Positions 1-7,226 of a DNA stretch of 60,078 nt are shown one piece after another. The notes beneath the pieces are model-generated. The model searched no databases, was not told where the DNA came from, and saw only the letters and a list, made by a program, of their open reading frames with translations. Source of the DNA: Bacillus sp. Xin1. Lineage in GTDB: Bacteria > Bacillota > Bacilli > Bacillales > Bacillaceae_G. The stretch is taken from assembly GCF_013314535.1 (NCBI RefSeq), contig NZ_JABUAE010000030.1, positions 1 to 60,078 on the forward strand, given 5' to 3'. Made by a program: the position numbers and the translations under genes. Position 1 is the first letter of the stretch. Every line of letters starts with the position of its first letter.

Positions 1-60
1 CAAAAAGACTCCGCCTTTTCAACGTACAATGAACTTCAACAATTACTAGCTACTTTCTAA
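1..60 (+). CDS. 3' end of an unidentified gene (partial)
   Basis: The first 60 bases read open in frame 1 and end in TAA at 58-60, coding for 19 residues that finish LQQLLATF. The start lies outside the window. Nothing in so short a tail identifies the protein. It may equally be a chance open frame, although the base composition (no internal stops, mixed codons) is compatible with coding. Confidence 0.3.
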   Translation, partial: QKDSAFSTYNELQQLLATF

Positions 61-603
61 ACATCGTTCCTCATTTACCAATCTGTTTATGCTTTTTTCA
101 AACTTTGCAACAGGACCCATTATGTAAACCGTATATAAATACGTTATACGATTTTTTTTAGGAAGGTTTTTTACTAAGTAGTTACGAACTACTTATAGTA
201 AAAAATTCAATGTAAGGAGGGGCATAACTAAAAAGTTAAATGACAAGCATTTATATCACTTTACATATAAGTAAAAATGAACGAGGAATATCTTGTATTT
301 TCTTATATGGAGAACCTCATCATTAGAGCTACTCTTTTGAACAGACAGGCGTTCTCTTTTAGAAAATTTTATGAGAATCAACAATTCGAATTTTAATCTT
401 CATTTACGCAGCACTAGTAATTTAAAACCTTTAAATTTTCGCTCTTTTCTTAATTTACACACTTCAATTTCTCGCCAACATAATTTAAAAATGTCCTACA
501 AGAATCTCCCTTAGCTTAGTCATAGAGTGAAAAAATAAAAACAAAAGTTCTATTTTGGACTGGAAAATTTTAATTGCACTATAATTATAAAAGGGGGACG
601 AAA
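61..603. other. Intergenic stretch with one hairpin
   Basis: No convincing gene is seen. A long hairpin at 167-206 (TTTTTTACTA...TAGTAAAAAA around GTAGTT/AACTAC) ends in A/T runs on both sides and could terminate transcripts from either direction. A GGAGGGG at about 218 precedes only a 28-codon frame (ATG at 240) that I do not trust. Confidence 0.4.
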
Positions 604-765
604 ATGCGCAAAATAAATAATGATCATTTAATAAAAATGCAAACAAATGAAAAAAATAATGAATATATCAAAAGTATTGAGCATGAACTTAAAAAAGCTA
701 AAGAAGCAGCTGTTAAAAAACCACTAGGTTTTTTCGAGTATATAGAGTTGAAAAAAGAAAACTAG
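604..765 (+). CDS. Small charged hypothetical protein (53 aa)
   Basis: The start is taken at the ATG at 604 because AAAGGGGGACG lies just upstream; an in-frame upstream ATG at 574 has no ribosome binding site. The protein is helical and highly charged (Lys/Glu-rich, IKSIEHELKKAKEAAVKK) with no membrane segment and no recognised domain. It is followed at once by a perfect 12-bp terminator, so it is probably a monocistronic gene. The family was not recognised; small helical proteins of this kind are common in the B. cereus group. Confidence 0.6.
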   Translation: MRKINNDHLIKMQTNEKNNEYIKSIEHELKKAKEAAVKKPLGFFEYIELKKEN

Positions 766-786
766 TAATCCTAGTTTTCTTTTTCT
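754..786 (+). terminator. Rho-independent terminator of the 53-aa gene
   Basis: The arms at 754-765 (AAAGAAAACTAG) and 771-782 are perfectly complementary over 12 bp, with a 5-base loop and a T-rich tail. The left arm includes the stop codon of the gene. Confidence 0.8.
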
Positions 787-813
787 TTAGAGGAATACTA
801 AAAAGGTTCTAAT

Positions 814-1176
814 GCAAAGTTCTTTTTCAAGAAAGTTTTGCGGTTTTTTCATGTTTCAAAACCCCGTGTTATCACATTGGATAAGAACCCAGCCTATCCT
901 ATTGCGATTGAAGAGTTAAAGAAAAAGAAAAAGATGCCCGTAGGCATCCAAATAAGGCAGGTAAAATATCTTAATAACATTGTGGAACAAGATCATTGTT
1001 TTATTAAAAAGAGAGTTCGTTCGATGTTAGGATTGAAATTTGTTCGTACAGCTAAATCTATTCTTTCGGGGATAGAAGCGATGCATATTATTAAAAAAGG
1101 ACAACTTGCTTTACGGGGCAAGTCTGTCCAAAATCAATTGAAGTTCATTCATCAACTATTTGGAATTTCTGCATAA
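814..1176 (+). pseudogene. IS6-family (IS240-like) transposase, C-terminal remnant
   Basis: This is the distal part of an IS6/IS240-type DDE transposase. The motifs VITLDKNPAYP, QIRQVKYLNNIVEQDH (with the last catalytic Glu) and FIKKRVRSMLGLK are typical of the family. The helix-turn-helix and the first catalytic Asp are missing; in-frame similarity seems to begin only at about 814 (AKFFFKKVLRFFHVSKP). A degenerate IS240-type terminal repeat follows at 1225-1238. It cannot encode active transposase. A separate N-terminal remnant of the same family lies on the other strand at 13464-13740. Confidence 0.85.
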
Positions 1177-1224
1177 GAACAGATTACATTAGGAATCTAT
1201 ACATCTTATTCAATAAATGCAATC

Positions 1225-1238
1225 CTTGCACCAAAACC
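1225..1238. repeat. Degenerate IS240-like terminal inverted repeat
   Basis: CTTGCACCAAAACC is close to the reverse complement of the GGTTCTGGTGCAAAAA end seen at 13815-13830. It sits about 50 bp after the transposase stop, where the right end of an IS6-family element belongs. Confidence 0.55.
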
Positions 1239-1269
1239 ACTAAAACTGACTATATACATTATTATATTT

Positions 1270-2193
1270 TTATTTTGATAGGTCTAATAACCCACTGCCT
1301 TCAGCACTAGCATCCAATCCCAAAGAAACCGTACGTTTAATTATTTGTGCATAGATTTCAGCCCCGGTCATAGTTCTTTTAAATTCTTTTTCTGTAATGT
1401 TAATTATTAAAGCTGCTGCTCCAGCAACGTGAGGGGCGGCCATAGATGTACCTGAAAGAGTTTTATATCCACTCCCTGGAATAGATGATAAAACATCTCG
1501 ACCTGGAGCAACCAAGTCAATTTGATTATTGGTATTAGAAAAATATTCAATCTCTTTTTTAGAATTTACCGCTCCCACTTGAACAACTTCCTTGTATGCA
1601 CCTGGATATATCTTTTCTGTAGTATCAAAATTTCCATCCCCATAATTCCCCGCGGCACACACTATTAAAATCTGTTGGCTTATAGCAAATTTAACCGCAT
1701 TGTATAAATTTACATCATCCTTTTTCCCCCCTAAGGACATCATCATAACTCTTACTCTCTTACCATCTTCCCCACGCCAATTAATAGCATAATGAATTGC
1801 ATCAATAATTGATTGGTATTTTGTTTGTCCATCACCGTTAACAATTTTTAAAATAAGTAAACTTGCTTTAGGAGCTACTCCAATTACTCCTTTTCCATTT
1901 TTCGCTGCAGCAATGATTCCAGCAACATGAGTGCCATGCGAATTATTGTCTGAAAAATTTTTAATATCCCCTCCATAATCGGATGTGAAATTTCTCCCAC
2001 CTATAATGTTTTCAGCTAGGTCTGGATGATCAATTTGACATCCAGTATCTAAAATAGCAATGACTACTCCTTTTCCATAATTAGCTTTCTCCCACATCAT
2101 TGGGGCTTTAATCATATTCACACCAGTAGGAACTATATCATTTGTATTAGTAGATAAAACTAACCCTTCATTAACCAACCGCATCAACCCCAT
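1270..2193 (-). CDS. Subtilisin-like serine protease (S8), intracellular type, copy A
   Basis: The 307-aa protein has the full S8 triad: Asp in AILDTGC, His in NSHGTHVAGI, Ser in GTSMAAPHVAG, with the oxyanion Asn in CAAGNYGDG. There is no signal peptide; a short N-terminal segment precedes the core, as in intracellular subtilisins. The start at 2193 (MGLMRL) has only a weak site; a good GAGGAG (2245-2250) serves a 10-codon mini-frame (ATG at 2239) just upstream, so translation may be coupled. It lies at the end of the bacteriocin island and is about 38% alike by eye to the S8 protease at 4509-5417. Likely role, inferred: processing of the Cys-rich precursor, or protection of the producer. 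Catalysis is confidently assigned, the substrate is not. Confidence 0.9.
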   Translation of the reverse strand: MGLMRLVNEGLVLSTNTNDIVPTGVNMIKAPMMWEKANYGKGVVIAILDTGCQIDHPDLAENIIGGRNFTSDYGGDIKNFSDNNSHGTHVAGIIAAAKNGKGVIGVAPKASLLILKIVNGDGQTKYQSIIDAIHYAINWRGEDGKRVRVMMMSLGGKKDDVNLYNAVKFAISQQILIVCAAGNYGDGNFDTTEKIYPGAYKEVVQVGAVNSKKEIEYFSNTNNQIDLVAPGRDVLSSIPGSGYKTLSGTSMAAPHVAGAAALIINITEKEFKRTMTGAEIYAQIIKRTVSLGLDASAEGSGLLDLSK

Positions 2194-2423
2194 TCTAAAT
2201 CTTTTATTATAAAAAGAGGATATTGTTCTTAGTAATCATAATTACTCCTCAAAAAGATATAATCCCATTTAATTCTTTTCTTTCTACTTTCCTCTTAAAA
2301 TTGACATCTGAATACTTCATGTCATATTTGTATCTTTTAGATATTTATTAAGCATAAGTTTCTTTTTCACCTTAACTAAATTGATGCTTCTAAAAAAAAT
2401 GTCATAACAATATAATAAAACCC

Positions 2424-2462
2424 CAAATTATGGACTTTAAAAAAATCCATAATTCGGGGTAC
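2424..2462 (-). terminator. Terminator of the bacteriocin/immunity transcript
   Basis: The hairpin has arms CCCCAAATTATGGA and TCCATAATTCGGGG separated by an A-rich loop. Read on the minus strand it ends GGGGTTTTATT, so it closes the minus-strand transcript of the genes at 2512-3489 and separates it from protease A. Confidence 0.75.
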
Positions 2463-2511
2463 AGTTTAAAATAGTAAATAGATCATATATCAATGAGGTG
2501 AAGATACAATA

Positions 2512-2736
2512 TTAAATTTTTCCTCCACGCTTTATCCAAGTAACATATTCATCAAATATTAGCAGTTTCTCACTTAACTTTAGTGGGGCAAATAATAAAA
2601 TAACATATAAAAAACCATAAACTAATAAGAATATTGAAAATCTAACGAAGATACTGTAATTTAGACTGATGCTAATAAAAAGACTTATAAAAAAAACTAT
2701 AAACAATATAAAAAAGTATCTTTTATAGGTAAACAT
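2512..2736 (-). CDS. Small two-helix membrane protein, candidate immunity protein
   Basis: The 74-aa protein is very hydrophobic, with two or three membrane segments (YFFILFIVFFISLFISI, then FSIFLLVYGFLYVILLFA) and a basic C-terminus. GGGAGGGAG precedes the ATG at 2736. It directly follows the Cys-rich precursor gene on the same strand (60-bp gap) and ends before a strong terminator. A small membrane protein placed just behind a bacteriocin gene is usually the immunity or export partner; that role is inferred from position only. A hairpin covering its ribosome binding site and start codon (2733-2792) suggests that its translation is controlled. Confidence 0.7.
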   Translation of the reverse strand: MFTYKRYFFILFIVFFISLFISISLNYSIFVRFSIFLLVYGFLYVILLFAPLKLSEKLLIFDEYVTWIKRGGKI

Positions 2737-2792
2737 ATTCTCCCTCCCTTTATAATAATGATTGTAACACTAAAATGTAGGAGGGAGTATGT
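2733..2792 (-). promoter_or_regulatory. Hairpin sequestering the RBS and start of the putative immunity gene
   Basis: On the minus strand ACATACTCCCTCC (2792-2780) is complementary to GGAGGGAG plus TATGT (2747-2733) with a two-base bulge, a 13-bp stem that covers both the Shine-Dalgarno and the ATG. There is no following T run, so it is not a terminator. It would keep translation low unless ribosomes finishing the upstream gene, or another factor, open it. Confidence 0.5.
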
Positions 2793-2796
2793 TATT

Positions 2797-3489
2797 TTAG
2801 CAGTACCCTAAACGTTTACATGTAGGACCGCAGATCAAGTAATTATCAGAGAAACATTTTACTCCCCAAATCGCTCCACAAATAAGTATACATGCTGGTC
2901 CTCCAATAGCGGCACAAGCAACACTACATGCCATCGTACCAGTTAAACCACAAGACATACCTTGAATAAAGTTACATACTCCTGAACATACTGAGCATTT
3001 AGAAATTTGGATAGAAGCACCTTCTGTTTCTTGTGCAGCATCGATAAATTTAATATTTTTCAATTCTTCTGAGTCGTATAATGGGTTTTCATGCCAATCT
3101 ACTTCATAACCATTTTCTTGAGCTTTAAGAGATAAAATAGGATATACTTTTTCCGCTATAGCCTGTAAGGAATGAGACAAACCATCAACAAAAATATTTC
3201 CAGTAACTTTCAGTTCTGTCCCTTCAATTGAAAAAGAAACATTAGTGTTAATTTCTTCAAACATTAAACTTAATACTTCAATAGGAGTTTCACCTCTTGT
3301 GTATTTAGAGCCTTGAGCTTCAGTAATTAGTTCTTTTAATTGCTTACCTTTTTTTTGTGGAAAGTAATTATCTACAGAATATGAAACTAAAGCTTGTACA
3401 CTTTGATGAGACAAAGCCTTCTCTGTTAATTTTTCAAGACTGCTCCCTTCTAATTCTTGGAAACTAATTGTGTTTTTTTCTTCCATCAT
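2797..3489 (-). CDS. Halocin C8-like Cys-rich bacteriocin precursor
   Basis: The 230-aa protein has two parts. Residues 1-160 are a soluble, Cys-free acidic region. From about residue 163 to the end the sequence is hydrophobic and holds 12 cysteines (KCSVCSGVC, MACSVACAAIGGPACILIC, ending CKRLGYC). The spacing and the ending resemble halocin C8 (10 Cys, C-terminus RAGLC), which is also cut from a long precursor whose N-terminal part gives immunity; halocin C8-like domains are known in bacteria. GGGGG lies before the ATG pair at 3486-3489. Upstream on the same strand are three tRNA-Cys genes, downstream a membrane protein and an S8 protease. Inferred product: a secreted, disulfide-rich or otherwise cross-linked antimicrobial peptide. 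There is no signal peptide, so release may need lysis or a dedicated route. Confidence 0.75.
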   Translation of the reverse strand: MMEEKNTISFQELEGSSLEKLTEKALSHQSVQALVSYSVDNYFPQKKGKQLKELITEAQGSKYTRGETPIEVLSLMFEEINTNVSFSIEGTELKVTGNIFVDGLSHSLQAIAEKVYPILSLKAQENGYEVDWHENPLYDSEELKNIKFIDAAQETEGASIQISKCSVCSGVCNFIQGMSCGLTGTMACSVACAAIGGPACILICGAIWGVKCFSDNYLICGPTCKRLGYC

Positions 3490-3512
3490 CTTTTCCCCCT
3501 ATAAATAATATT

Positions 3513-3586
3513 TGGAGGCGACACTCGGATTCGAACCGAGGGTAAAGGTTTTGCAGACCTTCGCCTTACCACTTGGCTATGTCGCC
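3513..3586 (-). tRNA. tRNA-Cys(GCA), copy 1 (CCA encoded)
   Basis: On the minus strand this reads as a perfect cloverleaf: 7-bp acceptor GGCGACA/TGTCGCC, D stem GCC/GGC, anticodon stem AAGGT/ACCTT with loop CTGCAAA (anticodon GCA), T stem CTCGG/CCGAG with TTCGAAT. The 3' end is TCCA, so the CCA tail is encoded. It is the copy nearest the Cys-rich precursor, which starts only 24 bp downstream on the same strand. Confidence 0.95.
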
Positions 3587-3699
3587 ATATGTTATCTTTC
3601 GTTACATAAAAGAGAAATACTTAATACGAAAATCAAAATTTCATCTTTAATTTGTTCTTGAAAGTTTAACTTTTTCGGAAAATTAAGATAATTAAATAG

Positions 3700-3770
3700 A
3701 GGCGACACTCGGATTCGAACCGAGGGTAAAGGTTTTGCAGACCTTCGCCTTACCACTTGGCTATGTCGCC
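3700..3770 (-). tRNA. tRNA-Cys(GCA), copy 2 (no encoded CCA)
   Basis: The 71-base mature sequence is identical to copy 1, but it is followed by CTA instead of CCA, so the tail must be added by nucleotidyltransferase. It lies inside a 184-bp tandem repeat unit (3587-3770). Confidence 0.95.
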
Positions 3771-3883
3771 ATATGTTATCTTTCGTTACATAAAAGAGAA
3801 ATACTTAATACGAAAATCAAAATTTCATCTTTAATTTGTTCTTGAAAGTTTAACTTTTTCGGAAAATTAAGATAATTAAATAG

Positions 3884-3954
3884 AGGCGACACTCGGATTC
3901 GAACCGAGAGTAAAGGTTTTGCAGACCTTCGCCTTACCACTTGGCTATGTCGCC
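3884..3954 (-). tRNA. tRNA-Cys(GCA), copy 3 (no encoded CCA)
   Basis: It is the same as copy 2 except for one base in the variable loop, which leaves all stems intact. It is the promoter-proximal copy if the array is transcribed with the minus-strand genes upstream. Confidence 0.95.
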
Positions 3955-4026
3955 ATATGTTCCCTTTCATTACATAAAAGAGAACTCCTTAATATGCAAA
4001 TCAAAATTTCATCTTTAATTTTTCAA

Positions 4027-4251
4027 TCAATCTTTTATAATCTTATTTCTTTTTTGCATACAAAAGATGTTAACTCCATACTGTTTTTCAATAAAGTCAA
4101 TGAAGCGATGTAACTCACTTGTATATACCATCGCTAAATCCTGATAAAAACACACATCATCTTCCTTACAACAATCTATACATTTCACAACAGTCATTAA
4201 ATCTCTTTTTAATTCGTTGTATCTCTTCAGTTCATTCTCAATTTCGTTCAT
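4027..4251 (-). CDS. Small hypothetical protein with a Cys cluster (74 aa)
   Basis: The ATG at 4251 follows GGAGGGACATAC. The protein begins MNEIENELKRYNELKRDL, a probable coiled helix, and has cysteines in KCIDCCKEDDVC plus one near the end. It lies between the YvrJ-like gene and the tRNA-Cys array on the same strand and may head the transcript that contains the tRNAs. The family is not recognised. The five cysteines in 74 residues fit the Cys-heavy character of the island, but no function can be assigned. Confidence 0.6.
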   Translation of the reverse strand: MNEIENELKRYNELKRDLMTVVKCIDCCKEDDVCFYQDLAMVYTSELHRFIDFIEKQYGVNIFCMQKRNKIIKD

Positions 4252-4334
4252 GTATGTCCCTCCTACTTTAAAAGCTATACACTTACTATAAGAGAAGCGA
4301 TTAATCATAAATTCAAAGACAAAGTGAAAATAAA

Positions 4335-4490
4335 TTATTTCATTCGAATTACATCTTTTAATGTTTCAATGACATCCGTTAACCTTTCAAGTTTTTTTTC
4401 AAATCTAATTAACAAATAAACAGCTAATGCAACTGGAAAGCCAAAATTACCAATTGCAGAAAACCACGGTTCTAAGTGGGTAGGATCCAT
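4335..4490 (-). CDS. YvrJ-like small membrane protein (51 aa)
   Basis: This short gene starts at the ATG at 4490 with AAAGGTGG upstream, 18 bp after the stop of protease B. The product has one hydrophobic segment (GNFGFPVALAVYLLIRFEKK) followed by a charged helix (LERLTDVIETLKDVI), the layout of the YvrJ family and of small holin-like proteins such as UviB/BhlA. In B. subtilis yvrJ sits in the sigO-rsoA operon, and a SigO/RsoA-like pair is encoded 1.7 kb away here. The role could be holin-like export or lysis; that is inference. Confidence 0.7.
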   Translation of the reverse strand: MDPTHLEPWFSAIGNFGFPVALAVYLLIRFEKKLERLTDVIETLKDVIRMK

Positions 4491-4508
4491 ATTACTCGTG
4501 CCACCTTT

Positions 4509-5417
4509 CTAAATTAATTGTATTAGTCCGCTACCTTCCTCAAGATATGAAAATCCTAATTTTTTTGCATATATCTTTAAATATGAGTATGCTAGGTACG
4601 ATGAAACTACGGCATTGTCTGTTTGAGAAGAAACCATATTTAAGACCAAAGCGAACGCACCAGAAACAAATGGGGCAGCCATAGATGTTCCAGTCATTTT
4701 TGCATAATTCCCGCCTAGAAACGTTGAGACAATGCCATTTCCAGGAGCAAGGAAATCTAAATTAATAATTGTATTAGAATATAGTAAAGCCTTTCGAGAC
4801 TGATTAATCGCACCTACTTGAATCACTTCCTGATATAATCCAGGATAATAGTCAACGACAGTATTTGAACTGACATTCCCTTCATTACCTGTAGCTATTA
4901 CAAATAATACCCCCTTTTCTCTAGCTTCTCTTATTACCTTATATAAATATTCACTATGTACAGCACCAACTATAGACATGTTTATAATGGATACCTTTTC
5001 TCCACTTGGCCCTACCCAATCCACTGCGTATTTTATGGCGCGTATCACATTTTCACAATTTCCGGTACCATGAATGTCAAATGTTTTTAAAACGAGTAAT
5101 TTACTTTTAGGAGCAATTCCATTACTTTTAGAAGCAATAATGCCTGCGACATGAGTGCCATGCCCGCGATAATCTTCAAAAACATACGTATCCCCGTAAT
5201 CATCGTTTGTAAAGTTATATCCGCCGATAATGTTATCTTTTAAATCAGGATGGTTCGTGCAACAACCAGTATCTATAACTGCAATTACAATTCCTTCGCC
5301 TTTTTTACTAGCATCCCAAACTTCTTTTGCTTTAAGTAAATTAATTCCGTATGGTTCATCCTTTAGCTCATAAAATACTTCCTCAACTATTGCCGGACTT
5401 TCTTTGATAATGACCAT
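4509..5417 (-). CDS. Subtilisin-like serine protease (S8), intracellular type, copy B
   Basis: The 302-aa protein has catalytic Asp in AVIDTGC, His in RGHGTHVAGI, Ser in GTSMAAPFVSGA and Asn in ATGNEGN. There is no signal peptide. The start at 5417 has GAGGGGGAAATT before the ATG. It is the first gene of a minus-strand run: protease, YvrJ-like peptide, Cys-cluster protein, tRNA-Cys x3, bacteriocin precursor. Both S8 proteases share the unusual DTGC form of the Asp motif and are probably paralogues. A role in maturing the Cys-rich peptide is inferred from the flanking arrangement. Confidence 0.9.
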   Translation of the reverse strand: MVIIKESPAIVEEVFYELKDEPYGINLLKAKEVWDASKKGEGIVIAVIDTGCCTNHPDLKDNIIGGYNFTNDDYGDTYVFEDYRGHGTHVAGIIASKSNGIAPKSKLLVLKTFDIHGTGNCENVIRAIKYAVDWVGPSGEKVSIINMSIVGAVHSEYLYKVIREAREKGVLFVIATGNEGNVSSNTVVDYYPGLYQEVIQVGAINQSRKALLYSNTIINLDFLAPGNGIVSTFLGGNYAKMTGTSMAAPFVSGAFALVLNMVSSQTDNAVVSSYLAYSYLKIYAKKLGFSYLEEGSGLIQLI

Positions 5418-5529
5418 AATTTCCCCCTCAAAAAAAGTATTGTAATTTACAAAGAGAAATCACATCACCTACACTAAAAAACAATATGAAAAAAAAAACA
5501 TTCTATATATCTTCACGGACATAAAAAAG

Positions 5530-5565
5530 ATGATTGCTATTTAAAATCACAATCACCTTTTATCC
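5530..5565 (-). terminator. Terminator after the glutaredoxin gene
   Basis: Minus-strand arms AAAGGTGATTG and CAATCATCTTTT surround an AT loop and end in a T run, between the glutaredoxin-like gene and protease B. Confidence 0.6.
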
Positions 5566-5622
5566 TAATGATATTTTAAAAATCTATACCCGTAACATAT
5601 ATTCTTATTTATTGAATAACTC

Positions 5623-5871
5623 TTATTTGTTCAAGACTGCTGCAATTTTACTTTCCTTAAAACCAATTACTTTTTCTTCAGTCTGCTTACCATTATCTTT
5701 AATAATAAATAATGGAATCCCTCCCGCATTGTGCATTTCGAACTCTTTTCTTATTTCCTCATTTGTCACGTCCTTGTTAATGTATTCAAAATTATTTTCC
5801 TCCAACCACCTTTTAGCTCTAACACAAAAAATACAACCATCATGACCATATAAAATGATTTGTTTAGTCAA
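5623..5871 (-). CDS. Glutaredoxin-like thiol-disulfide protein
   Basis: The 82-aa protein has the glutaredoxin/NrdH fold signature: a first strand (QIILYGHDGCIFC) with redox motif CIFC at about residues 14-17, and the cis-Pro segment GGIPLFII. The start is TTG at 5871 behind GGAGGG. Such proteins reduce or exchange disulfides in the cytoplasm. Lying beside a precursor with 12 cysteines, it may keep the peptide reduced or help its folding; that link is inference. It has its own terminator, so it is a separate transcript. Confidence 0.85.
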   Translation of the reverse strand: MTKQIILYGHDGCIFCVRAKRWLEENNFEYINKDVTNEEIRKEFEMHNAGGIPLFIIKDNGKQTEEKVIGFKESKIAAVLNK

Positions 5872-6189
5872 TTTAATCCCTCCTTATCTCTATTCCGTAA
5901 TTAAAGAGCTAATCTTTAGAGAAAAATCAAAAACCTCTTATTTTATTATTTTTATATGTTCCTTCTATTTTTTCTTCTAGGCTTTTATATATCTGTATTT
6001 CTCTGACCTTCCCAACTTCGACAAAATGATAATATGGAATTGCATATGGGGTAAGAGCCCCCTTTTCTACTACATAAAATAATGGGATAATACAACAAAA
6101 AGAACTTATGTTCTATTTGTTGGTATTTTTTGTTATTTTTTGATTTTTTAGTTGTTTATTTCTCTTTTTAAATAGCGAGGAGGGTATTT
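5872..6189. promoter_or_regulatory. Divergent promoter region between glutaredoxin and sigma-factor genes
   Basis: No gene is seen in these 318 bp. They must hold the promoters of the minus-strand glutaredoxin and the plus-strand sigma factor. A GATAAT at 6086-6091 is a possible -10 for the sigma gene, with a LexA-type box directly after it at 6101-6114. Confidence 0.45.
6101..6114. promoter_or_regulatory. Candidate LexA (DinR) SOS box before the sigma-factor gene
   Basis: AGAACTTATGTTCT contains the GAAC-N4-GTTC core of Bacillus LexA sites, placed just after a possible -10. Bacteriocin sigma factors such as UviA of Clostridium perfringens are SOS-induced, so the location makes sense. A second, similar box is at 54540-54553. 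Confidence 0.55.
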
Positions 6190-6816
6190 ATGAGTAATAA
6201 AATAATTCAGAATTTTATTAGTAAACACAAAAAAAAGATGGAGCAACCGATTGTTCGTAGCTTTTTGCAAAACAAATATAATTACAATCTCTTTGAAGAA
6301 GCAATTACTAATCCAACACCTGAAAACAAACAGATTTTAGATCAAGCCTTTAAATCACATTTTAAAAAAATAAAAGTGATAGATTATGTTAGTAAATTAA
6401 TACATTACTATTCAATAGACCTCCAGAAAAAAATAACTCTCAATAAACAAAGAAATGTCTTGAACTTAGACTCTGCGATTGAAACGAAGGACGGTAGCAC
6501 GATGTCCCAATATGACATTTTAACTTTAGACAATGAAGATAATACATATTATAAATTCATACAAAACGAAGACAATTTAAAAGATCACTTAAGTGATGAA
6601 TTGTTAATCGAGAGTTTTTGTAAGCTATCAAAAAAACAAATAAAAATTCTAAACCTGTTTTATTTAGAAGAATACACAAATAGGGAAATTGCAAAAATAC
6701 TAGGAGAATCTGAACAAACCATTTCTTATAATCATAAAAGTGCAATTAAAAAATTGAAACAATCCATGAAAGTAAAAAAGGAGAGAATTAATAATGAAAG
6801 ATTGTACAGCTGTTGA
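6190..6816 (+). CDS. SigO-like RNA polymerase sigma factor (region 4 subunit)
   Basis: The 208-aa protein ends in a clear sigma region 4: LSKKQIKILNLFYLEEYTN followed by the helix-turn-helix REIAKILGESEQTISYNHKSAIKKLK. The N-terminal half has no recognisable region 2. GCGAGGAGGG precedes the ATG. It overlaps by 23 bases the start of a 71-aa gene that looks like region 2. This is the arrangement of B. subtilis SigO and RsoA, a sigma factor split into two proteins. Probable targets, inferred: the minus-strand bacteriocin genes, the YvrJ-like gene and the GH25 lysozyme. An ordinary group IV or phage late sigma factor is the alternative. Confidence 0.8.
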   Translation: MSNKIIQNFISKHKKKMEQPIVRSFLQNKYNYNLFEEAITNPTPENKQILDQAFKSHFKKIKVIDYVSKLIHYYSIDLQKKITLNKQRNVLNLDSAIETKDGSTMSQYDILTLDNEDNTYYKFIQNEDNLKDHLSDELLIESFCKLSKKQIKILNLFYLEEYTNREIAKILGESEQTISYNHKSAIKKLKQSMKVKKERINNERLYSC

Positions 6817-7009
6817 ATTTGAAGAAATAATAGAGATGTTTTCCCCAAAGATAAATAAATGCATACGAAATACCCCTAAACAAGAAAGAGACAATGTTGC
6901 ACAAGAAATAAAAATTAAAATTTTAGAAAAAATACCCATACTACAATCTATGGCTGCACCCTCTTTTTTTGATTTTATAGAACAAAATGGAACCACTAAG
7001 CCAAAATAG
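6794..7009 (+). CDS. RsoA-like sigma region 2 co-subunit
   Basis: The 71-aa protein starts at the ATG at 6794 (GGAGAG upstream, inside the end of the sigma gene, suggesting coupled translation). FEEIIEMFSPKINKCIRN and ERDNVAQEIKIKILEKI match the pattern of the core-binding region 2 of sigma factors, and nothing else is present. B. subtilis RsoA (79 aa) has the same size and composition and works only with SigO. Assignment rests on pattern and gene order, not on alignment. Confidence 0.65.
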   Translation: MKDCTAVEFEEIIEMFSPKINKCIRNTPKQERDNVAQEIKIKILEKIPILQSMAAPSFFDFIEQNGTTKPK

Positions 7010-7226
7010 ATAAATCGTACTAAATAAAAATTACTCGTGATAACGGATGGTTTTCTAGCTTCTTCAGAAAGGATGATATTGAGGGACTTGTATGGTTCCC
7101 TAATAACTTACTTCTCCTTTAATTATGTTTATCTATATTTTGAAATTTGATATTAAAAAATATCTTTTATATAAACCTACTATTTTTCATTTTGTATACA
7201 GTCATTTTAGAAAGGGGAATGGAATA

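Larger units (their letters stand above)
3587..3954. repeat. Two 184-bp tandem units, each one tRNA-Cys plus spacer
   Basis: Units 3587-3770 and 3771-3954 are almost identical across both the tRNA and the 113-bp spacer. A third, diverged spacer copy continues at 3955-4022. The array therefore grew by recent tandem duplication of a whole tRNA-plus-spacer unit rather than by independent capture of tRNA genes. Confidence 0.9.

Noticed and set aside
2207-2239. Ten-codon frame with GAGGAG before protease A, considered a frameshifted protease start
   Set aside because: Family members begin close to MGxxRL as at 2193; the mini-frame is noted only as possible translational coupling.
3776-4113. Open frames over the tRNA-Cys copies on both strands
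   Set aside because: They read through tRNA genes and duplicated spacers and have no ribosome binding sites.
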